DNA of 37,120 nt from Granulicella sp. Its GTDB lineage: Bacteria; Acidobacteriota; Terriglobia; Terriglobales; Acidobacteriaceae. Under the pieces are notes generated by a model. That model saw nothing but the letters and a program-made list of their open reading frames with translations, searched no databases and was not told the DNA's origin. Positions 33,642 to 37,120 of this stretch are shown here, piece by piece. The first letter of the stretch is position 1, and the number at the start of each line of letters is the position of its first letter. The stretch is taken from positions 1 through 37,120 of the forward strand of contig JANYLK010000189.1 in assembly GCA_025357875.1 (NCBI GenBank), in the 5' to 3' direction. Made by a program: the position numbers and the translations under genes.

Positions 33642-34610
33642 CTACCGCAACAGGCCCGCGTACCACCCCACAATTTGTTGGCCGAAGATCGCCGCGAACA
33701 GACCGCCCGCAGCAAGGAAGCTCCCAAAGGGAATTTTCGTTGCTCCAACCGCCTTTCCGCGGGCCATCAGTGTCAAGCCGAATAGGCTGGCCGTAACCAC
33801 CCCTATGAACAGAGAGACCAAAGATTCGCCGAATCCAAGGAACCCGGCAATCATCGCCAGCAGCTTCACATCACCCAGCCCCATGCCATCCTGCTTGCGT
33901 ACAGCTTTGTAAATCCATCGCACAGTCAGCAGTAGCAGCGCCGCCCCAGCAATCGCCGCGATGCGCCCCATGATGAGTGCCTCCGTACCGGTGAGGAACA
34001 CGTTGCCATGAGCCGTAAAGCTCCCCGGACTAGAGATCCGAAGTTGATGCGTTGTGTTCAAAACAATGTCACCCTCACCCGGCACAAGAAAGAATGCCCG
34101 CACACACACCAGCAAGAAGCCGATGACAATCCCCGCCAGAGTGAATGCATCCGGCAGCCTGTGCGTTTGCCAATCCATTACTATCAGCCCAATCAGCAGG
34201 AAACCAAGGATGGCAAGGCTGATCCCACTTACGATAATCGACGTCTGTTGTGCTGCGGAGAGTTGAACGTGAAGGCCGACCAATGATGCTCGGACGCACA
34301 ATGTAGCAACAACAAGTAGCCACGATGAAAACACAATTTCAACTGCAGGATACCGCCATGAAATTTGCGTCTTACAATCCCGACACTGCCCCCGCAGCAC
34401 CACCCAACTCAGCACCGGCACATTGTCATACCAGCGAATCGCATGCCCACACGCCATGCAGTGCGAGCGTGGCATGACGATGGATTCGTGCGGCGGGAGG
34501 CGCGAGATACAAACGTTGAGAAAGCTGCCGAATAGTAGTCCGACAACAAATCCAATCAGTTCGAAGTCAAAAGGCGAGAGCACGCCTGAAGTATACGTTC
34601 CACTGGCCAC
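33642..34610 (-). CDS. Type IV prepilin peptidase / methyltransferase
   Basis: This 322-residue A24-family aspartic protease cleaves and N-methylates type IV prepilins and type II secretion pseudopilins at the inner membrane. The N-terminal methylase part has FGSFLNVCISRLPPHESIV (about 27-45) and the two zinc-binding pairs CMAC and CRDC. Catalytic aspartates lie in IVMDWQTHRLPDAFTL (first) and KQDGMGLGDVKLLAMIAGFL (second). About eight membrane helices are present. A loop of about 45 residues between the two Asp segments is longer than usual. The start is taken as GTG 34610, with GAGGAGG immediately before it; spacing is poor, so the true start may be a few codons later. pilD is the common name, but no other pilus genes are in the window. 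Confidence 0.9.
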   Translation of the reverse strand: MASGTYTSGVLSPFDFELIGFVVGLLFGSFLNVCISRLPPHESIVMPRSHCMACGHAIRWYDNVPVLSWVVLRGQCRDCKTQISWRYPAVEIVFSSWLLVVATLCVRASLVGLHVQLSAAQQTSIIVSGISLAILGFLLIGLIVMDWQTHRLPDAFTLAGIVIGFLLVCVRAFFLVPGEGDIVLNTTHQLRISSPGSFTAHGNVFLTGTEALIMGRIAAIAGAALLLLTVRWIYKAVRKQDGMGLGDVKLLAMIAGFLGFGESLVSLFIGVVTASLFGLTLMARGKAVGATKIPFGSFLAAGGLFAAIFGQQIVGWYAGLLR

Positions 34611-34611
34611 C

Positions 34612-34645
34612 CTCCTCGAACCTCGAACCCAGAACCTCGAACCTA
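34612..34645. repeat. CCTCGAACC short repeats
   Basis: Between the prepilin peptidase and porin genes, CCTCGAACC-type units occur three times in 34 bp (CTCGAACCTCGAACC, AGAACCTCGAACCTAG). The same motif recurs at 36655-36675 and, in weaker form, at 32496-32520, always between genes. Confidence 0.45.
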
Positions 34646-36124
34646 GAAATCCACATGCATCCTCACTGACTCAACCAGCACCGGCCCTCGATCCTGGTTG
34701 TATCCCGGATGCGTCACATACTGTGCGTCCAGCGAATAGTAAGCCCCGCGCCATGCGTGCAGGTTGTAGTAGCCCTCAAGTATGTCCTCGCGCGCGTAGT
34801 TCAGCCGACCATCGCCAATCAAAAACCCCAGCCCGCCCAGTCGCAGATACGCCTGGTGGTCGCGCTTAATCGCATTCGACACCAACGCCACCCCCACCTT
34901 ATCGTTCGCCCGCCCCCAGGCTTTCCCCGCAAAATCGCCCCCTAACTCAAACGTTTGATCCACCTCGGTATAAGCAAACGATTCATGCGCGCCCTCATTC
35001 CATCCGAACCTCCCAAACACGCGCAGGTTGTCGCTCACCTCCTGCTCAGCGTTCAGTCCAAAACCGTATTTCATTGCGCTAAACGCCTCATGCTTCGTGA
35101 TATCCGGCGTCGCATCCACCCCCGCCACGTATGCCTTATTCGCATCGCGGTATAGCCCCATGTGCGCATGATTCACATACCCGAGCGCCCTCACCACGCC
35201 CCTGCGTTCTTTCGACACGAGCCCACCGAACAATCCGTGTCGCCACTCAAACTCCACATTCTGGCCGTTGGCACGCTTCAGCTTCCAATCGAGATCGACC
35301 CCATTCGCGACCGTTGGCATCAGGGCAAGACCATAGCGCGCGGACCAGCTTTTGTCGTCGTACTCAGCGATGGCGCCGTACGTGTAGCCGCGAGTATCGG
35401 CAGCATAGTCCCATGCGCCGTTGTTGTCGGTCGTCCAATTCATGAACTGCAGATGGCTGTCGGTCCCAATACTGTTTAGATCAAACGCATCCGGCAAGCT
35501 CATTTTGCCCACGCGTAGCTCCAGCCTTCGCTCGGGCACCTTGGTTGACAGCGAGAACGGCCCGCGCGAGGCATCGACCATTTTGCCGGAAAATCCAATT
35601 GTCTGGTGGAGTTCCACGCGCGCCAGGTAGGGTACCGGACCAAGAGTTGGATTACGGACTACATCGAGATTAGTGAAGCCGGCCAAGCCCAACGCCTCGC
35701 TGATTCCGCGACCACCGGCGGACTCTTCATCGTAGAGCGCCTCCAGGTGGTACGCCGGATTACGCACCAGTTCGGCACCCAGAAACAGCGTCCCAACCAA
35801 CGAACTTTTATATTCGCCGCGCCCAAGCAGGCTATTCGCTGCCTCATAGGGTGAGTGGAACGGAGCATGAGCCTGAAAGATTATATTGGCCTGCCCGGCG
35901 ATGAAGAACCGAGTCCCACTGGAGTGGGTAAACATAGAGGGAGCCGCCGGCTCCTGGGCTTCCGTGGCAGGGTTGGCCTGGGGCGGTGTCGGCTTAGGTG
36001 CAGTAAGCGATACGGGGGCGTTTGCTTGGGCAAACCCAGGATTGGGGAGGGCAAAGATCCACACAGTGAGCACAGCCAGCGAGACTGCTGCCAGCACTTT
36101 GCGGCCGGATCGGAGAGAAAACAT
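34643..36124 (-). CDS. OprB-like carbohydrate-selective porin
   Basis: This outer-membrane beta-barrel of about 493 residues has a signal peptide (MFSLRSGRKVLAAVSLAVLT, ending about PGFAQ) and a Pro/Ala-rich linker. The barrel contains NIIFQAHAPFHSPYEAANSL near its start and LGGLGFLIGDGRLNYAREDI and HPGYNQDRGPVLVESVRMHV at its end; the last residue is Phe, as is normal for BAM-inserted porins. This matches the carbohydrate porin OprB family, which passes sugars. The open frame reaches GTG 36184, but ATG 36124 gives a clean signal peptide. A CsoR-like operator lies upstream. The gene is followed by the prepilin peptidase after about 30 bp. Confidence 0.85.
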   Translation of the reverse strand: MFSLRSGRKVLAAVSLAVLTVWIFALPNPGFAQANAPVSLTAPKPTPPQANPATEAQEPAAPSMFTHSSGTRFFIAGQANIIFQAHAPFHSPYEAANSLLGRGEYKSSLVGTLFLGAELVRNPAYHLEALYDEESAGGRGISEALGLAGFTNLDVVRNPTLGPVPYLARVELHQTIGFSGKMVDASRGPFSLSTKVPERRLELRVGKMSLPDAFDLNSIGTDSHLQFMNWTTDNNGAWDYAADTRGYTYGAIAEYDDKSWSARYGLALMPTVANGVDLDWKLKRANGQNVEFEWRHGLFGGLVSKERRGVVRALGYVNHAHMGLYRDANKAYVAGVDATPDITKHEAFSAMKYGFGLNAEQEVSDNLRVFGRFGWNEGAHESFAYTEVDQTFELGGDFAGKAWGRANDKVGVALVSNAIKRDHQAYLRLGGLGFLIGDGRLNYAREDILEGYYNLHAWRGAYYSLDAQYVTHPGYNQDRGPVLVESVRMHVDF

Positions 36125-36184
36125 GCGGCTAACAGTGTGCCAGCGCAGAGTGAATACAGTACTAACCTGCATGAAATGTGCCAC

Positions 36185-36440
36185 CCTGAAAAATCAATTT
36201 GAATTAAATTGAGTTGTAGTGATTGTCCCTGCTTGGATAGTATACCCCCGTAGGGTATCTCCATGAGAGCAGGGTTGACTGAAAATTGCATTAAATATGC
36301 CGCAGCTTTTAATTTTGCGGAATTTCAACCGACGTCGGGTCGGTCGCGGCAGCAGTATTTCACGCGATAGCGTACAACGATCCAACCCTCTTGACCGCTA
36401 TGGCGCTCTCCGGTAGTCTGCATCTACACGGGAAAGGAGG
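36185..36440. other. Porin upstream region
   Basis: There is no gene here. The part nearest the porin is AT-rich (AATTTGAATTAAATTGAG). The CsoR-like palindrome and a TATACT -10 candidate on the minus strand are at 36239-36258. On the plus strand TTGACC (36391) and TAGTCT are 17 bp apart, a weak promoter candidate for the RNA or ORF that follows. Confidence 0.35.
36239..36258 (-). promoter_or_regulatory. CsoR-like operator over porin -10 element
   Basis: The minus strand reads ATACCCTACGGGGGTAT (36258-36242), an inverted repeat ATACCC-N5-GGGTAT, with TATACT (36244-36239) overlapping as a possible -10. The sequence closely resembles known CsoR operators such as that of the Bacillus subtilis copZA promoter, where apo-CsoR represses and Cu(I) relieves. 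Binding by a CsoR/RcnR-type repressor is inferred. A plus-strand -10 (TAGTAT) also overlaps, so the regulated direction is not fixed. Confidence 0.5.
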
Positions 36441-36506
36441 ATGGTCCAGCCTATGAAAATTGACAGTAATTGTTGCAAAACGGTACGTGAGGTGACTGAG
36501 GCTTAG
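36441..36506 (+). CDS. Possible leader peptide ORF (21 aa)
   Basis: AAAGGAGG abuts ATG 36441, and a second in-frame ATG at 36453 is better spaced. The frame reads MVQPMKIDSNCCKTVREVTE, ends with Ala at TAG 36504-36506, and overlaps the first stem of the predicted RNA. It could be a regulatory leader peptide (note the Cys-Cys pair) or a chance ORF. Confidence 0.25.
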   Translation: MVQPMKIDSNCCKTVREVTEA

Positions 36507-36632
36507 AGCGTCCAAAGCTCTAGTCCTGGCGTTTACGGAAATTCCACGCCGAGGCCCGTCCGAGCATGGACGCCTCAGGTCAATCTCAACAGTTCACCGC
36601 CGCAAAGCCCGCGCCGCCATGGTGCGGGCTTT
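36493..36632 (+). ncRNA. Candidate structured RNA with terminator upstream of thiG
   Basis: A closing stem TGACTGAGGC (36493-36502) pairs with GCCTCAGGTCA (36572-36582, one bulge). It encloses three hairpins: TAGAGC/GCTCTA (36504-36509 with 36517-36522), GGCGT/ACGCC (36528-36532 with 36546-36550, inner GGAA/TTCC) and CGTCC/GGACG (36557-36561 with 36568-36572). A 12-bp terminator-like hairpin follows. This four-way-junction layout suggests a riboswitch-like leader or a small RNA. The TPP riboswitch signatures (CTGAGA, ACCTGA) are not found. TTGACA at 36460 gives a possible promoter with a poor -10. Confidence 0.4.
36604..36632 (+). terminator. Intrinsic terminator-like hairpin
   Basis: AAAGCCCGCGCC (36604-36615), loop GCCAT, GGTGCGGGCTTT (36621-36632) form a 12-bp stem with one G-U pair, followed by GTGTTTCT. 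The GC-rich stem ending in TTT fits an intrinsic terminator or attenuator, though the U-tract is short. It lies 57 bp before thiG. Confidence 0.6.
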
Positions 36633-36688
36633 GTGTTTCTGCTGGTATCCCTCAAACCTCGAACCACGAACCTAGTAGACTGTCTCGC

Positions 36689-37120
36689 ATGGAACCTCTA
36701 GTCATTGCCGGCCACGCCTTTCAGTCTCGCCTCATCGTTGGAACAGGGAAGTACAAGGACGGCGCGCAGACCCAGGCCGCAATCGAGGCCTCCGGCGCGG
36801 AGATGGTCACCGTCGCCGTGCGTCGCGTCAACCTCGACCGATCGCGCGAGTCGTTACTCGATTTCCTCGACCCACAGCGTTACTTCCTGCTTCCCAATAC
36901 CGCCGGCTGTTTCACCGCCGACGAAGCCATCCGCGCTGCACGTCTCGGTCGCGAAGTCGGCCTCTCCGATTGGGTCAAAATTGAAGTCATCGGCGACAAA
37001 GCCACCCTCTACCCCGACATTCAGGCTACCCTCGAAGCCACCCGCGTGCTCGTCAAAGAGGGCTTCACCGTCCTGCCCTACACCTCCGACGACATCGTCT
37101 TCGCCAAGCGTCTGATCGAT
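36689..37120 (+). CDS. thiG: Thiazole synthase ThiG (partial, runs off edge)
   Basis: The first 144 residues of about 255 are present. ThiG forms the thiazole phosphate ring of thiamine from deoxyxylulose-5-phosphate, dehydroglycine and ThiS thiocarboxylate in the cytoplasm. Markers are [12 protein letters not shown] (about 11-22), [14 protein letters not shown] (about 35-48), [14 protein letters not shown] (about 67-80), and the Schiff-base Lys97 in [11 protein letters not shown]. Start ATG 36689 gives the family N-terminus; no strong Shine-Dalgarno sequence is visible. No thiS lies directly upstream in the window. The preceding RNA structure and terminator suggest regulated expression. Confidence 0.95.
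   Translation, partial: MEPLVIAGHAFQSRLIVGTGKYKDGAQTQAAIEASGAEMVTVAVRRVNLDRSRESLLDFLDPQRYFLLPNTAGCFTADEAIRAARLGREVGLSDWVKIEVIGDKATLYPDIQATLEATRVLVKEGFTVLPYTSDDIVFAKRLID

Noticed and set aside
36481..36640. TPP riboswitch before thiG
   Set aside because: The conserved CTGAGA and ACCTGA-type segments and the expected two-arm layout are not present.
1..37120. CRISPR array
   Set aside because: No run of regularly spaced identical repeats was found; the only tandem-like repeats are two IS-like copies and short CCTCGAACC units.

Overview
The window most likely comes from an acidobacterium of the Terriglobus/Granulicella/Edaphobacter type. This rests on remembered protein family resemblance, the mid-to-high G+C coding style and recurring intergenic motifs; no database search was possible. 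A long, ordered respiratory complex I operon on the minus strand (about 19.0-33.5 kb) is the backbone. The left half is a mosaic of accessory genes, broken genes and mobile-element scars.

Region by region. (1) 1-3.8 kb: the remains of a phage-tail-like (contractile injection) cluster. It has IS-like repeats, a small intact protein, a DUF1360-type gene split onto opposite strands by an inversion of about 1 kb, fragments of a coiled-coil gene with several frameshifts, a truncated DUF4255/Pvc16-type cap gene, and a sigma-54 enhancer-binding regulator whose Fis-type helix-turn-helix has slipped out of frame. (2) 4.4-6.3 kb: a 3' tRNA-Arg(TCT)-like fragment, a secreted PAP2 phosphatase, an intact tRNA-Arg(ACG) and a frameshifted small gene. 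(3) 6.6-13.8 kb: two divergent gene groups that look like a nitrogen-oxide/redox module. The minus group is radical SAM/SPASM, hemerythrin and methyltransferase. The plus group is NnrS-like, cytochrome b fused to a molybdopterin oxidoreductase, HPP-family membrane protein, cupin and DUF488. (4) 14.2-18.6 kb: small hypothetical genes, a DUF6979-like protein, Tex, and a small hypothetical. (5) 18.6-19.0 kb: two pieces of a dead tyrosine recombinase. (6) 19.0-33.5 kb: nuoA-C-D-orf-E-F-orf-G-H-J-orf-K-L-M-N. nuoB and nuoI are absent, and three small non-canonical ORFs sit between the subunit genes; two of them encode single-helix membrane microproteins. (7) 33.6-36.3 kb: type IV prepilin peptidase and an OprB-like carbohydrate porin with a CsoR-like operator in its promoter region. 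(8) 36.4-37.1 kb: a predicted multi-hairpin RNA with a terminator, then thiG running off the edge.

How they work together. NuoE/F/G would take electrons from NADH, NuoC/D would form the connecting module, and NuoA/H/J/K/L/M/N the proton-pumping arm. NuoB (cluster N2) and NuoI (N6a/N6b) must be supplied from elsewhere for the enzyme to work. The 7-13 kb block pairs di-iron, heme and molybdenum proteins with a radical SAM enzyme, which suggests handling of reactive nitrogen or sulfur oxyanions; the substrate cannot be read from sequence. The most notable observations are the microproteins inside the nuo operon, the missing nuoB/nuoI, the inversion with 4-bp microhomology whose reversal restores two reading frames, the structured RNA before thiG, and the CsoR-like operator before the porin.
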